Below, in pieces: positions 17,030 through 26,424 of a stretch of 64,000 nt of DNA. The DNA is taken from the NCBI GenBank assembly GCA_903834135.1, contig CAILHZ010000018.1, positions 86,472-150,471 of the forward strand, in the 5' to 3' direction. Within the stretch, counting starts at the first letter, position 1. The number at the start of each line of letters is the position of its first letter. Made by a program: the position numbers and the translations under genes. The stretch is from an uncultured Opitutia bacterium. GTDB taxonomy: Bacteria; Verrucomicrobiota; Verrucomicrobiia; Opitutales; Opitutaceae. Below the pieces are notes generated by a model. It was given only the letters and a program-made list of their open reading frames with translations. It was not told the origin of the DNA and made no database searches.

Positions 17030-18490
17030 TTGATTAAGGTCAGCCTCATTTCGCTAGGCTGCGCCAAGAATCTCGTGGATAGCGAGATTATGGTAGGCCA
17101 CCTGCATCAAGCAGGAATGCAAGTGACCCCCGATGCCGATCAGGCAGATGTGGTCATTGTTAACACGTGCTCATTTATTGATTCCTCCAAAGAAGAATCA
17201 ATAAGTCACATTTTAGAAGCGCACGCCCAGCGTGGCTTAAGAAAGAAACGTAAAGACCAGAAACTTATTGTTGCTGGCTGCATGTCACAGCGTTTCTCCA
17301 AAGAATTACCTGCGGATTTACCTGAAGTTGATGCCTTCATAGGCTTAGATCAAATTACCCAGGTAGCACCTATCATTGATGGGCTTTTAGGACGTCCTGT
17401 TTCAGCGCAAGTAACGGCCACTACGAGTACCCCTGCACCTCACGGCCATACGACTAGTGAGGGCCCAGTTAGTTTTGTTACCCCGCGCTCAACTTACATC
17501 CCAGATTACAACACACCTCGTTTTAGGCTCACCCCTAAACATACCGCATATATCAAAATTGCGGAAGGCTGTAATCACCCCTGCACTTTTTGTATTATTC
17601 CACAAATACGTGGCCGTCACCGCAGCCGTACGGTTGAGAGTGTCGTAGCAGAAGCAAGAGCTTTAGTTAAAGATGGCGTTAAAGAAATTAATTTAATTTC
17701 TCAAGATACAACTTTTTTTGGTATGGATACGTGGGAGGAAAGACCTAACCCTCGTACGCCTGTTGATTCATCCAAGGGAACAGCACTGACTACTCTACTT
17801 CGTGAATTAAACGCAATTGAGGGTGATTTCTGGATACGCCTTTTATATACTCATCCTGCTCATTGGAGTGATGAGTTAATTAAGACGATTGCAGAATGCC
17901 CTAAGGTAGCTCGCTATATTGATATTCCGCTGCAGCACATCAGTGACCGCATGCTTAAGATCATGCAGCGTGAAACAAGTGGTGATTATATCAGAGATCT
18001 TCTTAAACGAATTCGCGCTGGAATCCCAGGGATTGCAATACGCACAACCTTCATCGTTGGTTTCCCAGGCGAGACCGAAGCTGATGTTGAAGAACTCGCA
18101 GAATTTATATCTGCAACAGAATTTGAACGTTTAGGTGTTTTCCGTTACTCCCAAGAGCAAGGAACACGTGCTGCGAAGATGGATGACCAGATTGATACAA
18201 GAGAAAAAGATCGCCGCTATCGCCGCTTAATGAGTCTTCAAAAAGCAATCGCAGCTAAGGTGAGTGCTCGTAGTATTGGAACTAATTTAAAAGTACTTGT
18301 TGAAGAATTGGGTGTAGCACGCGCCGAAGCAGATGCTCCTGACATTGATGGACGCGTATATGTAAGCGATGCACTCCCTATAGGGGCTTTTGCTGAAGTA
18401 AAAATTACTGGCAGCAAGGACTACGATTTACTTGCTCTAGCAAAGGGTGATAAACCTAAAGCATTTAAAGTAGCTAAAGTTGCCCAGTAA
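17030..18490 (+). CDS. rimO: Ribosomal protein S12 methylthiotransferase
   Basis: A 486-residue radical-SAM enzyme that adds a methylthio group to the conserved aspartate of ribosomal protein S12. The N-terminal MTTase domain has cysteines C11 (SLGCAKN), C47 (NTCSFID) and C84 (AGCMSQR) for one iron-sulfur cluster. The radical-SAM triad is C181-x3-C185-x2-C188 (EGCNHPCTFC), and a TRAM domain lies near 415-480. The start is TTG directly after the stop codon of the small basic ORF (zero spacing, same frame), which suggests translational coupling. A linker of about 30 residues around 125-160 is Thr/Pro rich. It converges on mpl with 4 bases between stops. Confidence 0.95.
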   Translation: MIKVSLISLGCAKNLVDSEIMVGHLHQAGMQVTPDADQADVVIVNTCSFIDSSKEESISHILEAHAQRGLRKKRKDQKLIVAGCMSQRFSKELPADLPEVDAFIGLDQITQVAPIIDGLLGRPVSAQVTATTSTPAPHGHTTSEGPVSFVTPRSTYIPDYNTPRFRLTPKHTAYIKIAEGCNHPCTFCIIPQIRGRHRSRTVESVVAEARALVKDGVKEINLISQDTTFFGMDTWEERPNPRTPVDSSKGTALTTLLRELNAIEGDFWIRLLYTHPAHWSDELIKTIAECPKVARYIDIPLQHISDRMLKIMQRETSGDYIRDLLKRIRAGIPGIAIRTTFIVGFPGETEADVEELAEFISATEFERLGVFRYSQEQGTRAAKMDDQIDTREKDRRYRRLMSLQKAIAAKVSARSIGTNLKVLVEELGVARAEADAPDIDGRVYVSDALPIGAFAEVKITGSKDYDLLALAKGDKPKAFKVAKVAQ

Positions 18491-18494
18491 GTAA

Positions 18495-19916
18495 TCAGGC
18501 TTTTGCAGTACGTGCAAAGTCACTGATTATACCGTCAAAGCTTCCGTTAGAAAAGAATGTCACTACACGCTCACCACTTAAGAAAGTAAATGTGTCAGCT
18601 TTTAATTTTAGGAGTAATTCTCCATTCGATGGAAAAGCCTGGGCGAAACGGCCTTGTGCATTAAGCCTGGATGCAACAGCCCGCGTATCAAAACGGTTCG
18701 CTACTTCAAGTTTATCAATTCGGTGCACAGGACCAAGATAAACTTCATCAGCCTGAGCAAACGCACGCTCGAATTCTGCTTCAAGTGTTTTAATACGCGC
18801 TGTATTACTGCGTGGCTCGAACACGCATGCTAATTTTGCATTTGGGTAACGTGCACGTAACGACTTAAGCGTTTCTAAAATTGCTGTAGGATGATGCCCA
18901 AAATCTTCAATTACCTTTAAGTGAGTAGTATTAACTAGAATTTCTTGGCGCCTCTGCACGCCTTTATAAAGAGCTAAACTCGATAAATCTAAGACCGTGG
19001 GATCGCTTGAATTGATAGCTAAGCCAGCGGCCGTAGCTGCCATGGCTGCATTGCGTGCATTATAAATTCCCGGCAATTGCCATTCAACTTTACCCCATGC
19101 CTTACCTCTAAATGAGAGTTCAAATGAGACACCAGTAAGTGATTCACTGAATGAAGAAATTTTAACATCATTTGAATCATCTACACCCACACGTATGAGT
19201 TTTGTCCACGAACAATCTGCTAAACTCTTTAAATTATCATCATCCCCGTTCATTACGATGAAACCGTTACGAGGAACAATACGGGTCAAATGTGTAAAAG
19301 TACGCTTAACATCCTGCAGATCACGAAAAATATCAGCATGATCAAATTCTAAGTTATTAAGTACAGCAATATGCGGAAGATAATGAATAAATTTACTTCT
19401 CTTATCAAAAAAAGCACTATCGTACTCATCTCCCTCAATCACAAACGGATCTTTCGTAACACCTAGATGACAGCCTTGAGGAAGATCCCGCGGAACCCCA
19501 CCAATAAGATACCCAGGATCTCTGCCATTTTTTAGCAGTAGAAAAGCGCTTAGTGCAGTGGTGGTTGTTTTACCATGGGTTCCGCAGACAACAATATTAC
19601 AGCGATCATTTAATACTAATTCTGCTAAAATTTCAGGAAGTGAGGAGTAGGAAAATATGCGCGTATCAAGGAGCCATTCTACCTCACTATTGCCACGACT
19701 CATCGCGTTTCCAATCACCACACGATCCGGTTTAAGAGCATTAAGTCGCAGCGGATCGTAGCCCTCAAAGGTCTCAATACCTGCCTCTTTAAGGACATTA
19801 CTCATGGGAGGATAAATACCTGTATCTGAACCCATTACTTCATGGCCAGCCGAACGCAGCAGCAATGCTGCGTTACCCATTGCCGTACCACAAATACCCA
19901 TGAAGTAGATTTTCAA
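18495..19916 (-). CDS. mpl: UDP-N-acetylmuramate:L-alanyl-gamma-D-glutamyl-meso-diaminopimelate ligase
   Basis: A 473-residue Mur ligase of the peptidoglycan recycling type. It attaches the recovered tripeptide directly to UDP-MurNAc. The N-terminal MKIYFMGICGTAMGNAALLL with GSDTGIYPPMSN fits Mpl rather than MurC. The ATP loop is CGTHGKTTTTAL (111-122). EGDEYDSAFFDKRSKF is the Mpl-typical segment that binds the carbamylated-lysine/metal site, and DFGHHPTA is the C-domain motif. This points to meso-diaminopimelate peptidoglycan and recycling in this organism. It stands alone on its strand, with no other mur gene nearby. Confidence 0.93.
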   Translation of the reverse strand: MKIYFMGICGTAMGNAALLLRSAGHEVMGSDTGIYPPMSNVLKEAGIETFEGYDPLRLNALKPDRVVIGNAMSRGNSEVEWLLDTRIFSYSSLPEILAELVLNDRCNIVVCGTHGKTTTTALSAFLLLKNGRDPGYLIGGVPRDLPQGCHLGVTKDPFVIEGDEYDSAFFDKRSKFIHYLPHIAVLNNLEFDHADIFRDLQDVKRTFTHLTRIVPRNGFIVMNGDDDNLKSLADCSWTKLIRVGVDDSNDVKISSFSESLTGVSFELSFRGKAWGKVEWQLPGIYNARNAAMAATAAGLAINSSDPTVLDLSSLALYKGVQRRQEILVNTTHLKVIEDFGHHPTAILETLKSLRARYPNAKLACVFEPRSNTARIKTLEAEFERAFAQADEVYLGPVHRIDKLEVANRFDTRAVASRLNAQGRFAQAFPSNGELLLKLKADTFTFLSGERVVTFFSNGSFDGIISDFARTAKA

Positions 19917-19974
19917 TGCTTAAATGAGTTAAAGGCTCTTACTAAGTCGGAAATTGTCCAATCTGCAAACCAAC

Positions 19975-20003
19975 AAAAAAGCCTCACATAAAAAAAGTGA
20001 GGC
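19975..20003 (-). terminator. Rho-independent terminator of the ThuA-like gene
   Basis: On the minus strand the stem GCCTCAC / GTGAGGC (20003-19997 with 19987-19981) has a 9-base T-rich loop and is followed by six T (19980-19975). It lies 25 bases beyond the stop codon of the ThuA-like gene. Confidence 0.92.
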
Positions 20004-20027
20004 TCGTGTATATGTATTAGTGTTATT

Positions 20028-20966
20028 TTACTTTTTAACAGGATCTGCTGGGCCTGAATTTGCCTGAGGCGTCACTGTATCGATATTAGGAGTAAGGTCT
20101 ATATCTACACGACCTGTCGCCCAATTAAGAGCTCCTACTATTAGTCCCTGATACATGGAACTCATCCAGATATCATCACGGTGACCCAAGTTGGTGTAAA
20201 ATACCCTTCCCTTGCCATAGCTATGCACCCAGGTGGATGGATACTGTGCACGTTCATATTGAAAACCCTGCATGCCAGCTGTATTTTGAACTAACAGGAC
20301 ATGCAAATCTGAAGGAAAATTCTTCATCGAATACCATTCTTCAGTAATGCCAGTTGCTGGCATTGCTTGAACGCCTGGAAAGGTTGTATCGATTTGAGTT
20401 AAAACAGAGGGTTGTTGTTTGCCATGTGAAACAAACTCTCCGCCAATCATTTTAATATACTCATCAGCATTATCGCCGTCGGATTGGAAATGAGGAGCTC
20501 CTTTAGGAGAATTAGAATGGAAGGTATCGGTTGCACTATGAAGTCCTACAAAGCCTTTACCGGATTTAATATAATCAAACAGAGCTTGTTTACCCGCTGC
20601 ACTCATTGGTGGATTTTTATCCGTACCAGAAGTTGTCAAATCACCGGTTGTGTAAAATACAACAGCGTCAAACTGAGCAAGGTATGCTTCTGAGAACAAA
20701 CTGCCGTCCTTTGAAAAAACAACTTGTATGTTATTTTTCGCAGCGATTGCTTTGATTATAGGAAACGAAATTCCATTCAAATCCCCACCTAATTTACTCG
20801 GGTGAGTGGCTGGATCCTTGATGGCAGAATGCTCAAAACCGGACGATTTAGTAAAATAAAGAATCTTTTTAGGTGCTAACTTAGCATCGTTTATATCGGC
20901 TGATAAAACAGGTGTAAGGGAGGCTACAATAACGGACAAAACTAGACCATAGGTCAGACGAATCAT
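20028..20966 (-). CDS. Secreted ThuA-like domain protein
   Basis: A 312-residue protein with an N-terminal signal peptide (hydrophobic 6-22, cleavage expected after VLSA). The ThuA/trehalose-utilisation glutamine-amidotransferase-like fold starts at KKILYFTKSSGFEHSAI. Family hallmarks are DAVVFYTTGDLT, GKGFVGLHSATDTFHS, IGGEFVSHG, TEEWYSMKNFP and PSTWVHSYGKGRVFYTNLGH. Such proteins are abundant in Verrucomicrobiota and Planctomycetota and are thought to act on sugars or glycosides, though the reaction is not settled. It is a single-gene unit ended by its own terminator. The C-terminal 25 residues are Pro/Asn-rich and probably disordered. Confidence 0.85.
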   Translation of the reverse strand: MIRLTYGLVLSVIVASLTPVLSADINDAKLAPKKILYFTKSSGFEHSAIKDPATHPSKLGGDLNGISFPIIKAIAAKNNIQVVFSKDGSLFSEAYLAQFDAVVFYTTGDLTTSGTDKNPPMSAAGKQALFDYIKSGKGFVGLHSATDTFHSNSPKGAPHFQSDGDNADEYIKMIGGEFVSHGKQQPSVLTQIDTTFPGVQAMPATGITEEWYSMKNFPSDLHVLLVQNTAGMQGFQYERAQYPSTWVHSYGKGRVFYTNLGHRDDIWMSSMYQGLIVGALNWATGRVDIDLTPNIDTVTPQANSGPADPVKK

Positions 20967-21167
20967 AGGAATATGGGGTTAACGGTAAAACGAGACTCTT
21001 TGTATTGAGAGCAGAAGTAGAGGTATCTGCAAGACGTGAAAAAGCCATTATAACAACAAAGACGGCCTATTTAAGGTGCTAGTTACCTACTTAAAACTTA
21101 TCTTTTAAACCAATAAAAGCTTCAGTTTCTCTTGCCTCCCAAGGCTCTACGTTAACACTAATTAAGC

Positions 21168-22358
21168 ATGATTATTAAACCTCGGGTCCGCGGCTTTGTC
21201 TGTATAACCGCCCATCCTATTGGCTGTGATGCACACGTCAAAGAATGGATTTCACACATTAAATCCAAAGGTCCGATTAATAACGGCCCTAAAAAGGTTT
21301 TAGTCATCGGCTCCTCAACGGGCTACGGTCTTGCTTCTCGTATTGCTGCAGCATTTGGATCCAACGCAGCAACCCTCGGTGTATGCTTTGAGCGACCTTC
21401 TGAAGAAGGTCGTCCAGCAACTCCAGGTTGGTACAACACAATTGCATTCACAAACGCAGCGCGGGCAGCAGGCCTTTATGCGCAGAATATAAATGGAGAT
21501 GCGTTTTCTAACGAAATTAAGCGACAAACCTTAGACCTCATTAAAAAAGATTTAGGGAAAATTGATTTGGTGATTTATAGCTTAGCCTCACCACGTAGAA
21601 CTCATCCAACCACAGCAGTCACTTCACGTTCGGTTTTAAAACCAATAGGAACAAGCTACACAAATAAAACAGTAGATACCGATAAAGGAGTGGTCAGTAC
21701 CGTTGCTATTGAACCAGCCAGTGAGCAAGAAATTGCAGATACCATTGCAGTAATGGGTGGTGAAGATTGGGAAATGTGGATGAAGGCACTCTCCGATGAA
21801 GGCCTATTAGCACCAAAAGCACAGTCTGTTGCGTATTCCTATATTGGACCTGAAGTTACATGGGCCGTTTATAAAAACGGAACTATCGGCATGGCAAAAA
21901 ATGATCTAGAGCGTGCCGCTAAAGCAATTAATTCAAATCTTGAAAAGTCAGTCGGTGGCCGTGCATACATTTCGGTCAATAAGGCGTTAGTGACTCAAGC
22001 AAGTTCAGCCATTCCTGTGGTTCCTCTTTATATAGCGATTCTTTACAAAGTGATGAAAGCTAAAGGCGTACATGAGGGCTGTATTGAGCAAATGCAGCGC
22101 TTATTTGCGGATCACCTTTACGCAACTCAAGGTCCACGTGTTGATGAATCAGGTCGCATTCGTATCGATGAACTCGAGATGCAAGCCGAGATTCAAAAAG
22201 AGGTTGCGGCAATCTGGCCACATGTGACCACAGAAAATTTAGGTGAATTAACCGACATTGCTGGATACCGCACCGAATTCTTAAAGTTATTCGGTTTTGG
22301 CCTTGCAGGAATTGATCCTGAAAAAGACGTTGAGCCGCACGTAGCGATGCCTTCCTAA
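21168..22358 (+). CDS. fabV: Trans-2-enoyl-ACP/CoA reductase, FabV type
   Basis: A 396-residue enoyl reductase for the last step of each fatty-acid elongation cycle. It starts MIIKPRVRGFVCITAHPIGC, the standard FabV N-terminus. The nucleotide motif is VIGSSTGYGLASRIAAAFG (47-65), and the Y-x8-K catalytic pair is exact: Y235 in WAVYKNG and K244 in GMAKNDLE. FabV enzymes are typically insensitive to triclosan, unlike FabI. ATG start, no clear Shine-Dalgarno, in a 201-base divergent gap with the ThuA-like gene. It ends 19 bases from the convergent SDR gene. Confidence 0.96.
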   Translation: MIIKPRVRGFVCITAHPIGCDAHVKEWISHIKSKGPINNGPKKVLVIGSSTGYGLASRIAAAFGSNAATLGVCFERPSEEGRPATPGWYNTIAFTNAARAAGLYAQNINGDAFSNEIKRQTLDLIKKDLGKIDLVIYSLASPRRTHPTTAVTSRSVLKPIGTSYTNKTVDTDKGVVSTVAIEPASEQEIADTIAVMGGEDWEMWMKALSDEGLLAPKAQSVAYSYIGPEVTWAVYKNGTIGMAKNDLERAAKAINSNLEKSVGGRAYISVNKALVTQASSAIPVVPLYIAILYKVMKAKGVHEGCIEQMQRLFADHLYATQGPRVDESGRIRIDELEMQAEIQKEVAAIWPHVTTENLGELTDIAGYRTEFLKLFGFGLAGIDPEKDVEPHVAMPS

Positions 22359-22377
22359 GTCTAAATTAACATAGCCT

Positions 22378-23061
22378 TTAATTTCCAGAATCTGGAACGC
22401 TTAAAGATTTTCCGTTATCCTTAGCCCCTAGTTTTAAAATAAATGGAGCAGCAACAGCTGCCCAGGCTTCTGCTTTTTGGTGTCCATCTGCACCTTCGCC
22501 AAAACACTGTCTAAGCATTTCAGTATCAATTGTACCAGGATTAAGAGGCACCGCAGCCATTCCTTTTGGCAGCTCTAAAGCAAGGGCTTGTGTTAGGCCT
22601 TCTATTGCCCACTTCGATGCACAATAAGGAGCAACTTTAGGCGATACACTACGTCCCCAGCCTGAACTTAAATTTACAATAACTCCTTTTTTTCGCTCTA
22701 GCATTGAAGGTAGTAACGAGCGAATAACGTTTGCTGTGCCATTAATATTAACGGCCATTAATTGATTAAATTTGTCTGCTGATATTTCCCACAAAGGAGC
22801 TGGGTCATTCATAAGCGCTGCATTATTAATCAAAATATCAGGTGCTCCATTCGCGAGTACCCTTTCCGCCCATATGGATACTTTCACAGGTTGAGTCACA
22901 TCCAGGACTTCAAATAAATGGGGTTCAGGATGATCGAGACGCAAATCAAAGATAACTTGCCCACTGCGTCCACAACCAGCAACGGTGTGACCATTTGCAA
23001 TATACCAGGCTGCTAAGGCTTTTCCTAGGCCACGGGTAACGCCCGTAATCACAATATACAT
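22378..23061 (-). CDS. Short-chain dehydrogenase/reductase
   Basis: A 227-residue classical SDR oxidoreductase. The cofactor motif is ITGVTRGLGKALAAWYI (about 5-21), with ILINNAALMND as the NNAG-like motif. The catalytic residues are in VNLSSGWGRS (Ser) and YCASKWAIEGL (Tyr-x3-Lys). The N-terminus is compact with no targeting signal. The substrate is unknown. It lies 75 bases downstream of exbD on the same strand, with a 7-bp inverted repeat between them. Confidence 0.85.
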   Translation of the reverse strand: MYIVITGVTRGLGKALAAWYIANGHTVAGCGRSGQVIFDLRLDHPEPHLFEVLDVTQPVKVSIWAERVLANGAPDILINNAALMNDPAPLWEISADKFNQLMAVNINGTANVIRSLLPSMLERKKGVIVNLSSGWGRSVSPKVAPYCASKWAIEGLTQALALELPKGMAAVPLNPGTIDTEMLRQCFGEGADGHQKAEAWAAVAAPFILKLGAKDNGKSLSVPDSGN

Positions 23062-23101
23062 AGTACTTTGCAGATTGGCGTTATTTTTAATCTACCGCAA
23101 G

Positions 23102-23122
23102 GCTTAGCCTGAACTGCTAAGC
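23102..23122 (-). other. Inverted repeat between exbD and the SDR gene
   Basis: GCTTAGC (23102-23108) and GCTAAGC (23116-23122) form a perfect 7-bp stem with a 7-base loop. No T-run follows on the minus strand, so it could be an operator or mRNA hairpin rather than a terminator. Confidence 0.35.
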
Positions 23123-23136
23123 TTTAAGCCAATCAC

Positions 23137-23538
23137 TTAACGTGACTGGATACTAACCCGACTTAGTCCAGCTTTACGGCAAGAATCCCATACGAAAGCA
23201 AGTTTCTTAAGCTGTGTGGTTTCATCTGCTTTGATTAATATAGGGGTATCTTTATTCTGATTTTGCACCTGAATAAGTTGATCCACTAATTGTTCATCGG
23301 TCATCCTTCTACCGTTGTAAGTGACACTACCGTCTTTTTCGATAGCGAGTGTAATATTACCCGTAAATTGATTTTTACCTGCTGTAGATATTTTAGGCAG
23401 TGTAATATTTAAAGTCTGATTGGTTTGAAAACGCATCGTAACGAATGCGAATAAAACGAGCATGACTAATACGTCGATCAGCGGAACTAAAGGCAGTTCC
23501 GGCCTACGTCTACGCTTGGCTGCAATACCGGCGCTCAT
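23137..23538 (-). CDS. exbD: ExbD/TolR-type biopolymer transport protein
   Basis: A 133-residue protein with a single N-terminal membrane helix. The segment LPLVPLIDVLVMLVLFAFVT (about 15-34) carries the conserved membrane aspartate (D23). The periplasmic domain follows (IKADETTQLKKLA near the C-terminus). It works with ExbB/TolQ as a proton-driven motor powering outer-membrane transport or cell-envelope integrity. Its start overlaps the exbB stop by 4 bases (ATGA), so the pair is translationally coupled. No tonB or tolB gene is nearby, so the Exb or Tol role is open. Confidence 0.88.
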   Translation of the reverse strand: MSAGIAAKRRRRPELPLVPLIDVLVMLVLFAFVTMRFQTNQTLNITLPKISTAGKNQFTGNITLAIEKDGSVTYNGRRMTDEQLVDQLIQVQNQNKDTPILIKADETTQLKKLAFVWDSCRKAGLSRVSIQSR

Positions 23539-24137
23539 TGTGAATCAATCTCATCGTCTCTTTCATGACGTACAAGCATGCGCTCTAAGAGCACATCTAA
23601 GCGCGCTGTGTGGTGATCAATACGGCGGCCTAAATAGCCATTACCTGCAAGAGCTATAATCGCAACACATAGGCCCAGCAGTGTTGCAGACAAAGCATAA
23701 CCAACACTTTCAGTAAATTTGATTGGATCAGGCATTTTAGTTTCTGGATCGATCACATTAAATGCAGCTAAAAGACCAGATACAGTACCAATAAGTCCTA
23801 ATAGAGGAGCTCCCGTATAGATGGTATCTAAATAACTTACACCACGTTCCATCTTCATAACTTCTAAACGTGCATAAGCCTTAGCTCCTTCTGCATCTCC
23901 TGGATGGCGCTCTACGAAAGAAACAATACGACCTAATGCCGAATGGGCTCCACCCGCAGTTCTCTTTCCTTGCAAAACAGCTTCTGCTAAATCGGAGGGC
24001 AAAATTGCTCCATCACGAAGAGCGAACGCACGTTCACAAATAATGTAAACTGAGCAAATAGAACATAGCCCAAGCGGGTATGCTAAAAAGCCAGCTTCTC
24101 TGATAATGCGGGTCCAATCAACGAGTGCTAAAAACAT
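23535..24137 (-). CDS. exbB: MotA/TolQ/ExbB proton channel family protein
   Basis: A 200-residue inner-membrane protein. A first helix (about 13-32, AGFLAYPLGLCSICSVYIIC) is followed by a cytoplasmic loop and two further helices. The signature GAPLLGLIGTVSGLLAAFNV (about 109-128) and VGYALSATLLGLCVAIIALA are typical of ExbB/TolQ proton channels. It is the partner of the overlapping exbD. The region upstream (24138-24260) is AT-rich and full of inverted repeats. Confidence 0.9.
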   Translation of the reverse strand: MFLALVDWTRIIREAGFLAYPLGLCSICSVYIICERAFALRDGAILPSDLAEAVLQGKRTAGGAHSALGRIVSFVERHPGDAEGAKAYARLEVMKMERGVSYLDTIYTGAPLLGLIGTVSGLLAAFNVIDPETKMPDPIKFTESVGYALSATLLGLCVAIIALAGNGYLGRRIDHHTARLDVLLERMLVRHERDDEIDSQ

Positions 24138-24210
24138 GGGTTATAAATAGGTCTGACGCTATAAGGCTTAAAATGTTCTATTCTTTTTAGGATAAGTTTA
24201 CCGCATGATA

Positions 24211-24263
24211 TAATGTACCTGATGTAAAATACATTAGATACTCTAGTACAATAATTTACATCA
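24211..24263. repeat. Overlapping inverted repeats between leuD and exbB
   Basis: TAATGTA (24211-24217) pairs with TACATTA (24230-24236). TGATGTAAA (24220-24228) pairs with TTTACATCA (24255-24263), the latter overlapping the leuD stop codon. The 123-base gap holds no gene that I can support. The mutually exclusive pairings could be an operator cluster or an mRNA 3' structure; no T-run marks it as a standard terminator. Confidence 0.45.
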
Positions 24264-24863
24264 TACAGCAAGATAAGGTAATTGTGCAGCCCTAGCATGT
24301 GTCGCAGGTAAACCTTCAAGCAGTTCTGCAATAGCGTCCCAGCGACCATTAACAAGCGCGTCACGAGCAGTATCACGAACTGATGCCTTAACCTTCTGAT
24401 TGCCAAAACGTATTTCTTGAGCAGCTACGTCAACTATAACTTCAAGTGCTGGATTAGCAGCCACTGCAGCAGAGATCAAAGCGATGTCTTCCCGGGACGC
24501 TGTAAAGCAGGGAATACCTAAGGTCGTGCAATTGCCAAAAAAGATTTCCGCAAAACCTTCTGCAACGACTGCTTTGAAGCCGTACTTCTGTATTGCCTGA
24601 GGTGCATGCTCACGAGATGAACCACAACCAAAGTTTGCTCCCGATAAAAGAATGGTCGCTTGTTTGTATTTAGGATCATTCATGGGATGCTCTTTATTTG
24701 AGCCGTCCGCATTTTTACGTACGTCATAAAATAAGAATTCACCTAAGCCATCAAAGGTAATGCATTTCATGAAACGAGCAGGAATAATCCGGTCAGTATC
24801 AATATCATTACCAGGAACTGTAACAGCTTTACCGCTGATTGAAGTAATTTTTGCGAGTGACAT
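24261..24863 (-). CDS. leuD: 3-isopropylmalate dehydratase small subunit
   Basis: A 200-residue small subunit that forms the swivel domain over the iron-sulfur cluster carried by LeuC; together they isomerise 2- to 3-isopropylmalate in leucine synthesis. Seen are GNDIDTDRIIPARFMK (about 18-33), GANFGCGSSREHAPQAI (substrate loop) and FFGNCTTLGIPCF. It is 8 bases downstream of leuC. The C-terminal tail (LLEGLPATHARAAQLPYLAV) is slightly longer than in many homologues. No leuA or leuB is in this window. Confidence 0.95.
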   Translation of the reverse strand: MSLAKITSISGKAVTVPGNDIDTDRIIPARFMKCITFDGLGEFLFYDVRKNADGSNKEHPMNDPKYKQATILLSGANFGCGSSREHAPQAIQKYGFKAVVAEGFAEIFFGNCTTLGIPCFTASREDIALISAAVAANPALEVIVDVAAQEIRFGNQKVKASVRDTARDALVNGRWDAIAELLEGLPATHARAAQLPYLAV

Positions 24864-24871
24864 GGTTACTT

Positions 24872-26293
24872 TTAGTTAGACGATTTTACATTGAATACTT
24901 CACGAGCATCAGCGACTGAGCCAGTGATTGCAGCTGCTGCTACCATGAGTGGACTCATCAAGATTGTACGGCCCGTAGGGCTGCCCTGTCTGCCTTTGAA
25001 GTTACGGTTAGATGAACTTGCACAGAGCTGATCTCCAATTAATTTATCTGGGTTCATCGCAAGACACATTGAGCATCCCGCTTCACGCCATTCAAAGCCA
25101 GCGTCACGAAATACACGGTCTATGCCGAGTTCTGCACAAAGAATTCCAACACCTTGAGAACCTGGAACTGCGATTGCTTTTACACCTGCAGCGACTTTTT
25201 TGCCCTTTAAATATTTAGCGACTTCTTGGAAATCACTGAGTCGTCCATTGGTACAAGACCCCATGAATGCGACATCAATTTTAGTGCCCTTGATTGCAGC
25301 ACCTGGAGCTAATTTCATATAAGCAAGTGCTTCTTCAATCGAAGACTTTTCGTCAACCGAGGTTGCAGTCTTTGGATCAGGAATGTTTTCAGTAATTGAA
25401 ATACCCTGCCCTGGATTAATTCCCCACGTAACTGTAGGAGCGATATCAGCAGCATTGATTGTGACGACATCATCATAATGACATCCAGGATCACTTGCCG
25501 TTGCTTTCCAACTCTCAACAGCCTTATCCCAAGCAGCACCCTTAGGAGAGTATGGTCTTCCTTTTAAATAAGCGAAAGTCGTTTCATCAGGATTTACATA
25601 ACCTGCGCGAGCGCCACCTTCGATCGACATATTACATACAGTCATACGCTCTTCCATCGTAAAACGATCGAACACTTCACCACCGTATTCGTATGCAAAA
25701 CCTGTACCACCGTTTACTCCTAAGACACGGATGATATGTAAAATGACGTCTTTAGCATAAACGCCAGGAAGCAATTTCCCTGTGACATTAATGCGGCGTA
25801 CTTTCAAACGACCTAAAGCCATCGTCTGAGTTGCAAGTACATCACGGATTTGGGTAGTTCCTATACCAAAAGCGATCGCACCAAATGCGCCGTGCGTACT
25901 TGTGTGTGAATCTCCGCAAGCAATCGTAGTACCTGGCTGAGTAATACCTTGTTCAGGTCCAACGATATGAACAATACCTTGTTTTCCTGTTGAGCGATCG
26001 AAAAAAGTAATACCAAAGTCAGCGCAATTTTTACGCAGTTCCTTGATCATCGCATCTGCTAATGGATCAGCATAAGGCTCTAAAAATTTATCTGTAGGTA
26101 CGATATGATCAACCGTAGCAAAGGTACGGTGAGGCATAAGTACTTTAAGCCCTAAGTCACGCACCATGCCGAAAGCCTGGGGACTAGTCACCTCATGAAT
26201 CAGGTGTGTCCCGATGATGAGTTGAGTTTGGCCATTAGCCAGGTTACGAACTGTGTGGGCGTTCCAGACTTTATCGAAGAGCGATTGAGCCAT
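24872..26293 (-). CDS. leuC: 3-isopropylmalate dehydratase large subunit
   Basis: A 473-residue aconitase-family subunit holding a [4Fe-4S] cluster. [20 protein letters not shown] fits the family N-terminus, so I take the ATG at 26293. The frame stays open upstream to 26428 and would add 45 residues unlike LeuC. Cluster cysteines are in GSCTNGR and the CSMC motif; [14 protein letters not shown] and the HEVTSPQAF segment are also diagnostic. A 10-bp stem-loop sits 15 bases before the start, and the upstream frame encodes a Leu-Leu-Leu run within it (see regulatory entry). It is followed by leuD in an operon. Confidence 0.96.
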   Translation of the reverse strand: MAQSLFDKVWNAHTVRNLANGQTQLIIGTHLIHEVTSPQAFGMVRDLGLKVLMPHRTFATVDHIVPTDKFLEPYADPLADAMIKELRKNCADFGITFFDRSTGKQGIVHIVGPEQGITQPGTTIACGDSHTSTHGAFGAIAFGIGTTQIRDVLATQTMALGRLKVRRINVTGKLLPGVYAKDVILHIIRVLGVNGGTGFAYEYGGEVFDRFTMEERMTVCNMSIEGGARAGYVNPDETTFAYLKGRPYSPKGAAWDKAVESWKATASDPGCHYDDVVTINAADIAPTVTWGINPGQGISITENIPDPKTATSVDEKSSIEEALAYMKLAPGAAIKGTKIDVAFMGSCTNGRLSDFQEVAKYLKGKKVAAGVKAIAVPGSQGVGILCAELGIDRVFRDAGFEWREAGCSMCLAMNPDKLIGDQLCASSSNRNFKGRQGSPTGRTILMSPLMVAAAAITGSVADAREVFNVKSSN

Positions 26294-26308
26294 GATGTTT
26301 ATGGGATG

Positions 26309-26355
26309 CGAAAAGGTTAAAAGTAGTGATTGTATACGTGTGCGCAACCTTTTCG
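26309..26355 (-). promoter_or_regulatory. Leader stem-loop upstream of leuC with in-frame leucine codons
   Basis: CGAAAAGGTT (26309-26318 on the plus strand) and AACCTTTTCG (26346-26355) are a perfect 10-bp inverted repeat with a 27-base loop, lying 15 bases before the leuC ATG. In the upstream frame that continues into leuC, the loop and 3' arm encode QSLLLTF, including the consecutive leucine codons CTA CTT TTA. A ribosome stalled there would melt or mask the stem. This resembles amino-acid-sensing leader control, but no separate leader stop codon or T-run terminator is seen. Confidence 0.4.
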
Positions 26356-26424
26356 GTAGCTTTTCGACTTTTAAAGCACTGCTTAAGACATGGTTATTAA
26401 TATCTATATATAGCATGATTATGA

